A program made the translations under genes and the position numbers. From Melastoma dodecandrum (taxonomy: Eukaryota > Streptophyta > Magnoliopsida > Myrtales > Melastomataceae), in NCBI GenBank assembly GCA_029817715.1, contig JARUPY010000443.1, positions 62,001-126,000 on the forward strand: a stretch of DNA of 64,000 bases, written 5' to 3'. Below are positions 1-14,109 of the stretch, piece after piece; within the stretch, counting starts at the first letter, position 1; the number at the start of each line of letters is the position of its first letter. The notes beneath the pieces were generated by a model. It did no database searches, was not told the DNA's origin, and saw nothing but the letters and a program-made list of their open reading frames with translations.

Positions 1-919
1 ACACCAAACGAAGCGTCCCTCTCCTTTCATTTCATCTGACTAAAAAATTAAAAAGAAAAAGGAAAAAAATCATCCAAGAGGAAGAGAGACGAGGTGACGG
101 ACATCAAACGAAACACCCCAACCCTTCAACTGACTAAAAAAAAAAAAAGAAATCAATGATCATAGTCCTCCTCCTCCCCCTTTTTCTTTGTTCTCCCCAT
201 GCTAGTTTTATGAACTTGCTGGGGTCTTGGGGTTTCTTTTCTGGCTTTCCCCGTCTTGTCAGTAATCGTCCCACGTCGCCTTCGTTGTTGGGGTGGTGGC
301 GGTGTTGCTTCGATCGGGGTATATCCGCAAGGTGTATCCTTTTCTGGGACTTCTTTTTGATGGATTGATTGCCGCCCGCCCCGCTCCCGCCGATGTTTTG
401 CTATCTCTCCCCCCACCCCGAAGTTCTTTCTTATCGTTGACCTGTGGTGCGCCCATTTCGTTTTCCTGAAACGCAAAATCCCATCTACAGGGAAAACCAC
501 TAAAATCATTGCGATTTCGCCCGATTCCTTGTCGAAATTCGATGACCTTGCTCCCATCTGCTTTGGCAGGAAACTTTTTCTGGGTATTTGTTGGTTTGCT
601 TTGTTTTTGTTCCCTGATCATAAAGTTCGGTGCATTTCTTCGATTTTCTGGTTTTTTTCCCCGATTGTAAAGTTTGCCTGTAATAGTCGGCCTGCACTTT
701 CTTGCATAGTCTCCTTCCTCGACTCTTCCTACCAGCAAGAACTCTTTTGCTTGTCCCCATCACTATAGGAATGAACACTCCAGTACCACTGATGCTTCTC
801 ATCAGACGAGCTATTTGGACTTTTTGTTTTCCCAATACTGATTATGTGATATTAGACGGACGCTGATTATGTGATTTAATGATCTATTGTTTGAATTGTT
901 AGATTGTTCGAATTAGAAG
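1..919. other. Non-coding stretch upstream of hAT remnant
   Basis: A pyrimidine-rich stretch follows two purine-rich runs (about 40-70 and 135-150). Short overlapping ORFs on both strands between 153 and 835 match no family I know and overlap each other in several frames. It may be the 5' region of the transposase that follows. I could not identify a terminal inverted repeat. Confidence 0.4.
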
Positions 920-2884
920 ATGAATCCCGTTTCTGACAACAATGAGGCTCAAACAACTGGTATTCAAGGAACTTTGGCTTCAATAGCGGCCAATCTTCCA
1001 ACTACTCCTAAGCTTAAGGTAACCGACCAAAATATAAAGTCTAATGTCTAGGATCATTTTACGAAAATTCTGAATGAGAAGACTCGTAAGGCAGAGAATG
1101 TGAAGTGCATTTACTGTAACAATGTGTACAAGTATAATCCTAATTGGGGCACTTCAACAATGTGTAAGCATATTAATAGTTGTCGGAAGTTTCCTCATAA
1201 TATGGGTAAGTGACAAAAGATGTGTACTAGCAGCAAGGCTGAAGGATGCACAAGTAGTAATGTTCTATCTACTTGGGTGTTTGATCAAGAACGTTGCAGA
1301 GATATGCTTACTAGGGTGATTATTGTCAATGAACAACCTTTTTCACTTATCGAACATGAAGGTTTTCACGCGTTTGTTAATGTTCTACAACCTACTTTCA
1401 AGCCTGTTTCTTGATTCACTGTTGCTAGAGACTGCATAAAGATTTTCATGAGTGAAAAGATTGTGATCAAAACTTTTATTGGCTCTTTAAACTCTTGAGT
1501 TACACTTACAACTGATACATGGACTTCCAATCAGAACTTGAACTATTTTTGTCTTACTGCTCATTTTATTGACAATGAATGGAAGTTGCATAAACATATA
1601 TTGAGTTTTATGGTTATGTCTAGCCATAAAGGGAAGGAAATTGGCAGAATGGTTGAGAAGTGCATTATTGATTAGGGAATACAACATCGTATTTCTACTG
1701 TGACAGTTGACAATGCAAGCCCTAATGATGTTGCAGTGAAATACTTGAAAGATAAGCTCATCGAAAGCAACTCCTTGATCTTAGGAGGTGAGTTTTTTTA
1801 CATGAGACGCACTGCACATATTTCGAATTTAATTGTGAAGGATGGCTTGAGTGACGTTTGTGAATCTATAAGTCGAGTGCAAAAGATGATTCGTTATATC
1901 AGGAACTCTTCATCTAGATCTGATCATTTTCAAAAGTGTGTTGTGAAAGAAAGAATTTCACATAAAGGTTCAGTTTGCCTTGATGTGGTAACTACATGGA
2001 ACTCAATTTATTTGATGTTAGAGACTGCTGTGAAATTTAGGAATGCATTTGAAAGATTAGAAGAAGACGATTTGACAATGAGTGTTGAGCTCTAATATGA
2101 GTTGCCAAATAGTAAAGATTGGTCGAACTTGGAAGTGATAATTAAATTTTTGAAGAAGTTTTATGATGCTACTAAGAGGTTGTTGGGTTCTTTGTATGTG
2201 ACATCAAATTCCTATTTCGAAGAAGTAGTTAGTATACTTAATGCTTTGAATGATTGAGTAAAGATAGAAATGAATGTTCAACTTCAAATTATGTCACACA
2301 AGATGAGGGAAAAGTTCGGCAAGTACTTTGGCAGCATGGATAATTGTAATATGATGGTCTTAATTGTTGTCATATTGGATCGACGCTACAAGTTGAATTT
2401 TGTCAAGTTTTGCTGCAAGAAAGTGTATCGTAATGATTTAGAAGTGATTAACTTGATAGTTGAAAGACTGAAGTTTGTTTAATAACGGTTATTTTAGTAT
2501 TATGAGCATTCTTCTGCCACAAATATGCTTAAAAATTATGAGCTTTCTTGCAATAAAGTTGTGGAGCATGTCGGATCAAGTAGTTCTGCTTTGGATGATG
2601 GTTGTGAGATGTATGAGAATCTTTAGCATGACTACATGAGATACATGGAGGAAGAGTTGAATGCAGGAGGTAAATTTGAATTTGAGCGATACTTGGAAGA
2701 CAAATGTGAAGAGTGTAAGGTTGATTTTGATGTTTTAGGCTGGTGGAAAAGTAATACCACGAAGTATTCCATTTTGCCTTGCATTGCGAGAGATATTTTA
2801 GATATCCCTGTATCAACGGTTGCTTCTGAATCTGTTTTTAGTACGTCGAGCCGTGTGTGTTGGATTGTTACCGTAGTTCATTGA
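920..2884 (+). pseudogene. hAT-superfamily transposase pseudogene (RICESLEEPER-like)
   Basis: This is a degenerate hAT transposase reading on the plus strand. The ATG at 920 opens a leader that runs into a BED-type zinc finger at about 1045-1190, with CIYCNN (Cx2C) followed by CKHINSC. A TAG at about 1048 replaces the Trp usually seen at the start of the finger. The catalytic core is recognisable at 1700-2095: it begins TVDNASPND, has a HI-SNLIVKDGL stretch and a TTWNSIYLML stretch. The C-terminal hAT dimerisation region is clear at 2720-2870: LGWWKSN, then YSILPCIARDIL, then STVASESVFST. Several in-frame stops and frame changes interrupt the reading frame, so no full protein can be made. hAT proteins of this group include domesticated plant regulators, but the breaks argue for a dead transposon here. 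Terminal inverted repeats and an 8-bp target duplication were not found. Confidence 0.88.
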
Positions 2885-3131
2885 CTCCTAAAGTTGTTGA
2901 GGTATTAATATGTGTACAAGATTGCCTAAGATCCCTTTATCTCCTGTTAATATAGAGGAGAACCTGGAAAATGCCGAAAGATATGAACAAGGTATCTTAA
3001 TTATTTCAACTGGAGTCATGATGTTTTTGTGTATCATCCGCTCACATTTTGTTTACATGACTTATTTATGCAAATTTTTCCAATATTAATTCAGACATTA
3101 CGAATGTTTGAAGGCTCAAAAGTCTGTCATC

Positions 3132-3230
3132 GAGGATTGCTCTAATTTTTGCATGTTTGACATGGATACCCTTCCCTTGAGGATTGCTCTAATTTTTGCA
3201 TGTTTGACATGAATGTCCTTCCCTTGCAGG
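3132..3230. repeat. 47-bp tandem duplication
   Basis: Two adjacent copies of a 47-bp unit begin at 3132 and 3179. Each starts gaggattgctctaattttt and ends near ccttccctt, with only a few differences. It lies just upstream of the hydrolase exon fragment. Its age is recent, judging from copy similarity. Confidence 0.85.
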
Positions 3231-3339
3231 TTTTTTGGCTCCCTTCTGTATTATGTTTTCCAGGTTAACGCTGATTCATTCGTCATGTTTCGGTCGATCA
3301 TATGTTGTGCTTTATTTCTGGACCCTTATCATGTGTGGT

Positions 3340-3471
3340 TATAAATTGGTGGATTGGGAGCACAAAAGCAAGGTCAACGGCAAGATGCATGCCTGCGGCC
3401 ATGATTCCCACGTCGTTATGCTGCTCGGAGCGGCCAAGTTGTTGCAGAACAGGAAAGATCAGATCAAGGTG
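3340..3471 (+). pseudogene. IAA-amino acid hydrolase (ILR1-like) exon fragment
   Basis: A short plus-strand reading frame carries the signature of plant M20-family IAA-amino acid hydrolases. It has [20 protein letters not shown] followed by [13 protein letters not shown]. In this family the HACGHD segment supplies metal ligands for hydrolysis of auxin-amino acid conjugates in the ER lumen. Only about 44 residues are recognisable; the rest of the roughly 430-residue enzyme is absent on both sides. Upstream residues in the same frame do not resemble the family. A GTGCTC follows the last homologous codon, so the 3' edge could be an old splice donor. I read it as a captured or orphaned exon, not a working gene. 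Confidence 0.8.
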
Positions 3472-3629
3472 CTCTTTGACAGGGAGACTGCTTTTGATTT
3501 TCCTAAAAAGTCTATTTCGTTTCCCTCATGTTGGAATTAACTCATGTTTGCTTGTATGATTTCGTTTCTTTTCTAGTAAGAATATAGTACAAAGCACATG
3601 TATCCAAATGAGTAATGAGATGGATTTGA

Positions 3630-3800
3630 TGTGGGAGTGTGGACATGGTACCGGAACCGATAGGTTGGTTCTTGGGTGGTTTTTTTAAGCCACATGGTAG
3701 GTTCTAGGTTCTAAAAATAAGGAACTGGCTATTTCAGGGTAGGTTTCAAGTTCCACATCTGAAACCTGCCCACCCGGAACCTGCTCACCCCTAAATCTTA
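3630..3800. repeat. Possible small repeat rich in GGTTC/GAACC motifs
   Basis: Repeated ggttctaggttct, ggaacc and cacccggaacctgctcaccc words occur in both orientations, giving an imperfect internal inverted arrangement. It resembles small interspersed plant repeats, but I cannot define ends or target duplications. The rest of 3472-4236 is AT-rich with no gene seen. Confidence 0.3.
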
Positions 3801-4236
3801 GGTGATCACCTGGGATGTCCAAGAATCCACCAACTATGAGTCAGCTATGTTCCATCTTAAATTTATTTGGAAAAATATTTTATCTAACAAAACAAAACGT
3901 GTAGTTTCAAACAACGAGTTTTAAAATACATTTTTTAGAAATAATTATCAGAACGGCGAATTTTCGAGGATATTTTAAAATTTTACCCCATATAACATTA
4001 AATTCTCAATCGTAAAATAAAAAATTTGAAAATTAATATATCTATAGACAAAATTTTTACTAGCTTGAGGAACAAAGCTCGGTCGGTCGGTCTTTCAGGC
4101 ACGTAGATATCGATCAGTGAACGTTAAATGGTTCTTTAAATATGGCCACCCACCCCCGCCACAACTTAAGAGGACCAATTGCGACGCTTGGGTCGTCCCT
4201 GTCCTCCCACAAAGACGAGCGGAGGACTTCACTCAG

Positions 4237-6755
4237 ATGGAGGTCGTCGACGCCGTCATCCGCCAGTCTCTCCTGCCTTCGCCGCCGTCCCCTCAACTCT
4301 TCCCTCAGTCCATCAGCGAAATGCCTTGCCTCGCCGCGGCTGACCCATACGGTGGCAACCCCAGGGAAGGCGAGGAGTGCGGGGACGCTGCCGCGGTTAA
4401 GCTCCAGAAGGTTTACCGGAGCTACCGAACACGCCGCAGGCTGGCCGACTCTGCTGTTGTCGTGGAAGAGTTCTGGTGAGTACTGACTGGGTCAGGGTCG
4501 CTCTTTGCCCCCGTCGTTTGGCTTCGATTTTTTTTTTTTGTCTTGTCAAAGTTCTGATCTTGGGTTGGTTTGTTTGAGTTCTTTTGAAGGTGGCAGGCGA
4601 TCGATTTCGCGAGGCTGAATCACAGCACAATCTCCTTCTTCAATTTCCAGAAGCCAGAGAGCGCCGCCTCGAGGTGGGGCCGAGTTGGGTTGAATGCGTC
4701 CAAGGTAGTTGGATCGATTGTCTTGTTTGTCGATTGCATTGTAGGATGATCCTGGCCTTATAATTGTTGGTTGTGCAGGTGGGGAAAGGTTTGTGTCAAG
4801 ATGCCAAAGCACAGAAGCTGGCCTTTCAGCACTGGATTGAGGCAGTAAGTGGCTTCGATTTTCAGCCGTGCGTGAGATTTTTGTAGTTCTGCTTGCGCTG
4901 ACAGCCGAGTGATGTTTCTCTTTCTCTGTGGTGTGTCAGATCGATCCCCGGCATCGTTATGGGCATAGTTTGCACCTGTACTATGAGGAGTGGTGCAAGG
5001 TCGATTCCGGCCAGCCTTTTTTCCACTGGTGAGTCAGGTCACTGTTCCATTTTGCGGCTGTCTCAAGGTATTTGTCATGATCCACAGCTTAGAAGTATGA
5101 TTGTTCTTGAGTTCCTGTCCGGGATTTGGTTCTAGGACGGTCCTCTGGATGTGGCAATCTCATTATAATCCATTAAGTCTACCCAAGTTGATTGTAGTAA
5201 GATTTGTGTGGTGTTGGTGGCTTTGCTAAGCTTTTTTGTTGTGTTCCCTTTGTGTCCCATGGTGACCCAGTAGATTCACTGCTGTTATTTGGTTCCAATT
5301 TTCGAGAGTATCTGAGATAATTCTCGAGTGCCATTGATTGGATTGGCCATTTTATGGCTTGTAGTGAGAAATTCATGGGCTCTTTATTCAACTGCTGACT
5401 GAAAATTATGTCATTGCACAACTGTTCAGGTTAGATGTTGGAGATGGTAAGGATCTCGATCTTAAAGATTGCCCCAGGTCGAAGCTCAGACGTCAATGCA
5501 TCAAGTACCTCGGACCGGTTTGTCATTTAACTTCTTATTACATCGGCCTGATTATGTTTGCTGAAAATCACCAGATTTACAATTAAGATGTTTACGATGT
5601 GGTGTTTCCCCGGCATTAGCAAGAAAGAGAGCAGTACGAGTATGTAATCGATTGTGGGATGATTATTCACAAGCTATCTGGAGAATATCTCGATACGAGA
5701 AAAGGGCGTGAAGGTGCTAAATGGATCTTCGTGATGAGCACCTCGAGAAGATTATATGCCGGCGAGGTAAGAAGATAATTTCGAGAGGTGCCATCTTGAG
5801 AAGGGTATTTGTAGGTAAAACAGGCTTGTAATCTGATATAGTTGCCATTTCCTTGATTTCTCAGAAGAAGAAAGGAGAGTTTCACCATTCTAGCTTCCTG
5901 GCAGGAGGAGCCACCATAGCTGCTGGAAGGTTGGCAACAGAAGATGGCGTTCTTAAGGTAAATTGCTCGTGATGAGGTTGCTTTGTTCCAGTGAAACAAT
6001 GTCGAGATTTTCCGTGGTCATATAACAACATGAGAATTGATGATCTTCCATTCGGGCCTTCATGTCTTGTATATTTCATCTTTTGCAGTCTATTTCTGCA
6101 TATAGCGGCCACTACCGACCGACCAAGGATAGGCTGGACGCTTTCCTATCTTTTCTCAAGGACAATGGAGTCAACCTCGATGAAGTCGAGGTACATCGAT
6201 TTTTTTTCCTATATTTGCAATTATCCTTTCCTGATTTTTTCACAATTTCATCTCCTCTTGTTTCAGATTTGTAAGAACACAGATGACTCCGAAACATACG
6301 AGGACAATAAATCGAGTAAATCAGCCGTTTCATCCAGATTTGCAGTGACCTCCAAGCCATCTGAGCCAAAACTTCTGGAGCTGGAGGGACATACTGCGTC
6401 ATCTGTAGAATCTGCAGAAGCCACAGCCACTGAAACCAATGGCAGTTACAAGAGGCAATTATCTGGGGGCCTCAGAAGTCCAAGAACTGAAGTTCAAAAA
6501 ACTGCCATCTTGCAAAGAATAAACTCCAAGAATGCCGCGAGATCGTACCAGCTGGGCCATCAGCTCTCACTCCAATGGTCAACTGGAGCTGGGCCAAGGA
6601 TTGGTTGTGTCGCGGACTACCCAGCCGAGCTGAGGCAGCAGGCTCTTGAATTCGTCTGCCTCTCTCCTCGAAATCCTCCTACTCCATCCTCAATCAGGCA
6701 TTTCCCTGCCGCATCCCCTACTAGTCGTCATAGAGCTGAGGAAAACTGCGGTTAA
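4237..6755 (+). CDS. IQ-motif calmodulin-binding protein of the IQM family
   Basis: Nine exons read: 4237-4475, 4590-4704, 4779-4844, 4940-5028, 5430-5517, 5620-5766, 5865-5957, 6089-6190, 6267-6755. All introns are GT-AG and the phases sum to 1,428 nt (475 aa plus stop). The IQ motif lies at about residues 52-70 ([20 protein letters not shown]). The conserved IQM core follows: LQHW-like [73 protein letters not shown] and AYSGHYRPT. The last exon is a variable hydrophilic tail. Plant IQM proteins bind calmodulin independently of calcium and act in stress and development signalling. I chose the ATG at 4237 because the open frame further upstream has no in-frame ATG, only a GTG at 4117. The length fits the family. 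Which IQM paralogue it is cannot be fixed here. Confidence 0.93.
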
Positions 6756-7189
6756 CGTTATAAGTAAGCGTCCTCGTAGGATGTTCTACTAGGCTTGAAT
6801 TTTCCTGTTCCAGGATTTCGTTGCAGGCGATGTGGAAAATATAGCTTGTTGTTACCACTCGTATTCTACTAATGTGTTGCTTCTTGTTCCTCTCTTCGTA
6901 GTGGTTTCACAGCACTTAGTTGTGTATAGACTCAAACTATCGGGACAGGTTATTTACCTGTGAATCATTCTACGACGCCTCACGAATCGAAGTATGGGTA
7001 CCGTGTTTGTTTTTAATCTGTTTAGCGGAGATAGGAGAGTTCAGATACAGAGATTAGGCAGTGGTCAGTAGTCGAGAAAGTCTGGCCGATCAGGTGTCGT
7101 CATTCAACTTCCAGCACAAAAGATGAAAAAAAGTGAGTGATCATTGATAGAGAAGAGTCAAGCAGATCCGGCTCTGAGGCCAAGTGAAA
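6756..7189. other. Convergent 3' flank between IQM and subtilase genes
   Basis: The two genes converge with only 434 bp between their stop codons. The stretch should hold both 3' UTRs. No further coding signal and no canonical AATAAA was noted. Confidence 0.5.
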
Positions 7190-10604
<3,415 letters not shown>

Positions 10605-10687
10605 CTCTTTGCTCTTTTCCTTAAACACCAACAACAACGACTACTTCTTGGAGCTGGATGGATGCTTTGTTACCATTCAGAGATCTA

Positions 10688-10695
10688 ATTTATAC
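10688..10695 (-). promoter_or_regulatory. Putative TATA box of the subtilase gene
   Basis: The minus strand reads gtataaat about 85 bp upstream of the ATG at 10604, a normal distance for a plant TATA box with a short 5' UTR. This is based on position and sequence only. Confidence 0.45.
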
Positions 10696-10699
10696 ATAC

Positions 10700-12401
10700 A
10701 CTTGAAAAGAGGATTCAAACAGAAACTGAGGCCCGGGTCAATGCGAGTGAAATGAGGAGTATTAAGTGATCTAGTCATTCCCAAGCCCCCCCTTTCCCTC
10801 GATCTTTAATCAAATGAATAGAAACACAAGGGAAATGTTTCCCCAATCAACAAAGAGAGTCTCGAGGCAAGAATTTTGGATCCTCCCCACTAATTCCTTT
10901 TCTTTTCTTTCTTAAAAAAAAGGAACCAATAATATATATCTATATGTAAGATCTACCATTATACTTGAACACAACTTCATCTGGGTTAACCTCGCTCGAT
11001 CTGATACCCTTGGAGGGACATAGTCATGATTTGAAATTCCCCAAGATGTTGTCGTAATCCATAGTGTCGGCAGCAATAATATTGGACAAGGCTGACGCAG
11101 GAAAAGGAGAAATCGACCTTCTACTTTTTAGGACCACCCTGGTGGTCGTGGGGGAGGCCTTTTTTCATTTGTAAATTTTCGGACCACACACGTCCCCACC
11201 AGAAGTCCTGGCCGATGACATGGTACCCGAACCTCCATTGCCCACCAGAAGACGAATGTCTCATGCCACCAATATGAAGTATTTTCCCGCATCGAATAAA
11301 CCAAATGATCGTGCCATTATTGGTTAGCGGAATATGAGATCATCACTGTTGATTATCTCTTTTACATCTATTGTCTGTATTCTCTTGCACGACGAATTCC
11401 GCCATGTCAAATCGTGGAAAAAGGTAACTCATTGTCTGTTTTCGCCCAAACATTCGACGCTATGTTTGGGAGAATATGTTCATTGTTTGGGAAATGACGT
11501 TCCATCTTTGTTGTTTTTTTTTTATCTCGTTCTTTGTATAAGAAAGTAAAGTCATGCTGTTCAAGGAGAGAATCTCTATTGACAATCTTGGGGTTGGCGT
11601 TGTTTTTTTATTTCATTCTTAGCATTTCCTTTTTCTAACTTTAGTAAAGATTTGGATGTGTTGTTAAATCAAGACAATTTGTCTTTGGGGATAAGGGCCC
11701 TGTACTTCGAGAGTTCTCGAATTTGAAATTCGGCAAATTTTTTCTATATGAAAAAACTGTACATGAATGGACTATATCAATTATTTTCTATATGATCGTA
11801 TTAAGTAAGAATTAACTATTACTACTAAAAGCATCCACGTCCACTTGTGTTGTCGTTTGTTACAACGTGATTGATGATTTGATGATGGGCCCTCGGTCGA
11901 TGACTGATGCTGCCTTTTCTTTTCCATAAATCATTAACACGAGTACTTAAAAAACACATGTAGATTAGCAATGAGATTTCTACTGTCTCGACTCGAATGT
12001 CTCTACGTGCATACGAAAGTATCAGTTAAATACATAATGAGATTTCTACTGTCTGACTTCACATTCTTACACCCATCAGATCTTCCCGACCGGGAGGGAC
12101 ACTTACGGACGTAACGTTTAGACACACGTGGGATTTACTATGATTTGAGTGATAGAACGTCTGTCCGAGCCACCGACGATGTTGTTCTTGAACTCCGAGG
12201 GGAAAAGAGATATGGGGAGAAAGAACATCATCATCATTAATCACTACCACGCAAAGGATTGCGATCTATTTAATTTCATTGAGACAGCTTTATTTAAGTG
12301 AAAAAGAAAGGGACTTATAAACCACCAATACTTCCTGGCGTCGATCGGGTATATGTAGAAAATAAGTAAGACATAAAAAACGTTAGATTTTTAGACCCAC
12401 A
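10700..12401. other. Intergenic DNA between subtilase and P450 genes
   Basis: AT-rich DNA with no ORF of recognisable family on either strand. A duplicated phrase, gagatttctactgtct, occurs at about 11971 and 12041. The end nearest 12401 is the 3' flank of the P450. I see no gene here. Confidence 0.5.
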
Positions 12402-13931
12402 TCACCCCGGAGCTTGTGCATGAGGCTTGGATGCGCACTCCCTAACGTAGACACGGAGGCCGCCTTGTACGTTGGCCGTGAGCCCCGACGAGAACCTCAG
12501 CACGTCCTGGTTCGGCTCCGACAGCTCTATATGGAACCGTCTCAGCAAGGAGAGGGCCACGGTCTTCATCTCGAGAATAGCCATTTCCTTTCCGAGGCAA
12601 ACCCTAAGCCCTCCTTGGAATACTGGGTACTTGTACTGGTTCTCGCCGACAAACTTCCCGTCCTCCAACCACCTCTCGGGATGGTACTCTGTGCAGTCCT
12701 TGCCCCATATCTCCACGATCCTCGCCATCGCGTAGGGGTGGTAGGTCACCCTCGTTCCCCTCGCCACGGGGGTCCCGTCGGGAAGGACGTCGTCCTCAAG
12801 GCAGAATTTCGAGTCGAATTGGATCGGCGGGTACAGCCTCATGCTCTCGAATACTGCTGCGTGTAGGTAATGGAGCTTCTCCAGCTGCTCGTAGCTCGTG
12901 AGGTCTCGGTCCCCGATCACTTGATCGGCTTCGGTGCAGATCTTTGCCCTGATGTCGGGGTTTCGGGCTAATATCCAAAAGAAGCAGGTTAAGGCCGATG
13001 AGACCGTGTCGCGCCCTGCTAAGAGGAAGCTGATGATGATGTCTCTGAGGTACTTTTTGCCACTTACGGTGACCATGAATCGAGATAGAAGATCTCGGTT
13101 ATCTGACGAGATTCCGATCTTACACTTCTGCTTAATCACCTCCGATGCTAGGATATCGATCACGTTGATCGCCTCCTTTAACTTCTTCTCCGACCCCATA
13201 TTCAAAACCCTCTTTAGCTTCCACATGTAGGGTGATGTCTTCATGGCCCTCTCAGCCGACAACTTAGACGCCAAATCAAATGAAGCTGCAAACTTCGAAA
13301 TCGGCAGAGACAATTCTAGGCATTTTGGGTCGAGCCCGAATGAGAACCTGCATATACAATCGAAGGAGAACCTCTTGAATACGTCTTGCAAGTCTGCGAC
13401 ATCGTTTCTACTCGCAACCGAAGATAAAAGCACGACGAGGCGAGCGTCGATCTCCGAACGGACGATCTCGAAAGCGTAAGAGCGGATAGAGAACCTATTG
13501 AGTTCCAGACTAACCATCCTTTTCTGAAACCTCCAGAGCTCCCCGTCCACGTTAAATATCCCTTGGCCCAAGAAGTCCCCCAATATGGCGGAGAAGGGTT
13601 TCCCCTTGGGATAATTATCGAACCTCGTCTTTAGCATGTACTCGATGTTCCGAGGGTTCGCTGTCACGATATTACCGAGGACGTGGACTCGGATCGTCTT
13701 TGTGGGGGAATTCTCCAGGAGTTGAGCATACCAATCGCAAAGGTTGGGGTGTTGCTTTGTCCAGCTCATAGTGAGGTAGGATCGGCAAATCTCGCAACCA
13801 CATCGGGGTTTCGGGCGCACGAGACGGAGAACGACTATTAGCGACGCAAAGGCAAGTAAGACTTGCAACCACGACCAAGGAGTGAAGAAAGGAAAAGAGT
13901 TGAAGAGTTTGAGGATTATTCCAAGCTCCAT
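12402..13931 (-). CDS. CYP94C: Cytochrome P450, CYP94C-like
   Basis: A single uninterrupted exon codes for 509 aa on the minus strand, as expected for the intronless CYP94 family. An N-terminal membrane anchor (about residues 17-37) is followed by the CYP94C-like CGCEICRSYLT segment. P450 hallmarks are complete: oxygen-binding I-helix AGRDTVSS (305-312), ExxR helix ESMR (362-365), PERW (418-421), and heme loop FQGGLRVCLG (438-447) with Cys445 as the axial ligand. Phrases such as NYPKGKPFSAILGDFLG and FDLASKLSAERA match what I recall of CYP94C1. In Arabidopsis, CYP94C1 carboxylates 12-hydroxy-JA-Ile in jasmonate catabolism on the ER. CYP94A/B fatty-acid or JA-Ile hydroxylases are the alternatives, but similarity over the N-terminal half favours CYP94C. 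It appears intact and functional. Confidence 0.93.
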   Translation of the reverse strand: MELGIILKLFNSFPFFTPWSWLQVLLAFASLIVVLRLVRPKPRCGCEICRSYLTMSWTKQHPNLCDWYAQLLENSPTKTIRVHVLGNIVTANPRNIEYMLKTRFDNYPKGKPFSAILGDFLGQGIFNVDGELWRFQKRMVSLELNRFSIRSYAFEIVRSEIDARLVVLLSSVASRNDVADLQDVFKRFSFDCICRFSFGLDPKCLELSLPISKFAASFDLASKLSAERAMKTSPYMWKLKRVLNMGSEKKLKEAINVIDILASEVIKQKCKIGISSDNRDLLSRFMVTVSGKKYLRDIIISFLLAGRDTVSSALTCFFWILARNPDIRAKICTEADQVIGDRDLTSYEQLEKLHYLHAAVFESMRLYPPIQFDSKFCLEDDVLPDGTPVARGTRVTYHPYAMARIVEIWGKDCTEYHPERWLEDGKFVGENQYKYPVFQGGLRVCLGKEMAILEMKTVALSLLRRFHIELSEPNQDVLRFSSGLTANVQGGLRVYVRECASKPHAQAPG

Positions 13932-13994
13932 CTTGAGGAGAGGGAAGAGACTGCGAATGGCTTGAATTTCTTACAGCTGACCAATCGGGGGGCG

Positions 13995-14004
13995 TTATTT
14001 TATC
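13995..14004 (-). promoter_or_regulatory. Putative TATA box of the P450 gene
   Basis: The minus strand reads gataaaataa about 65-70 bp upstream of the P450 start codon. Position and composition fit a TATA element, but this is a weak match to TATAAA. Confidence 0.35.
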
Positions 14005-14109
14005 CTGGTGTCTGTCTCTCCTCCAATCACTGTACGTTTCCCACAAATCCTATTACTCTCTCGAGAATAAGTAAAATGCAAGATCCTTTTTTAGAATTTT
14101 TACGGTAGC

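Noticed and set aside
153..835. Overlapping ORFs of 109-159 codons on the minus strand near the left edge
   Set aside because: They overlap one another in different frames, lack any domain, and lie in a biased pyrimidine-rich stretch.
4117..4236. Upstream extension of the IQM frame
   Set aside because: The extension starts at GTG, not ATG, and its 40 residues do not resemble IQM proteins; the first ATG is at 4237.
12123..12133. cacgtg G-box as a regulatory site for the P450 gene
   Set aside because: It lies downstream of the gene's stop codon, not in the promoter, and such a 6-mer is expected by chance.
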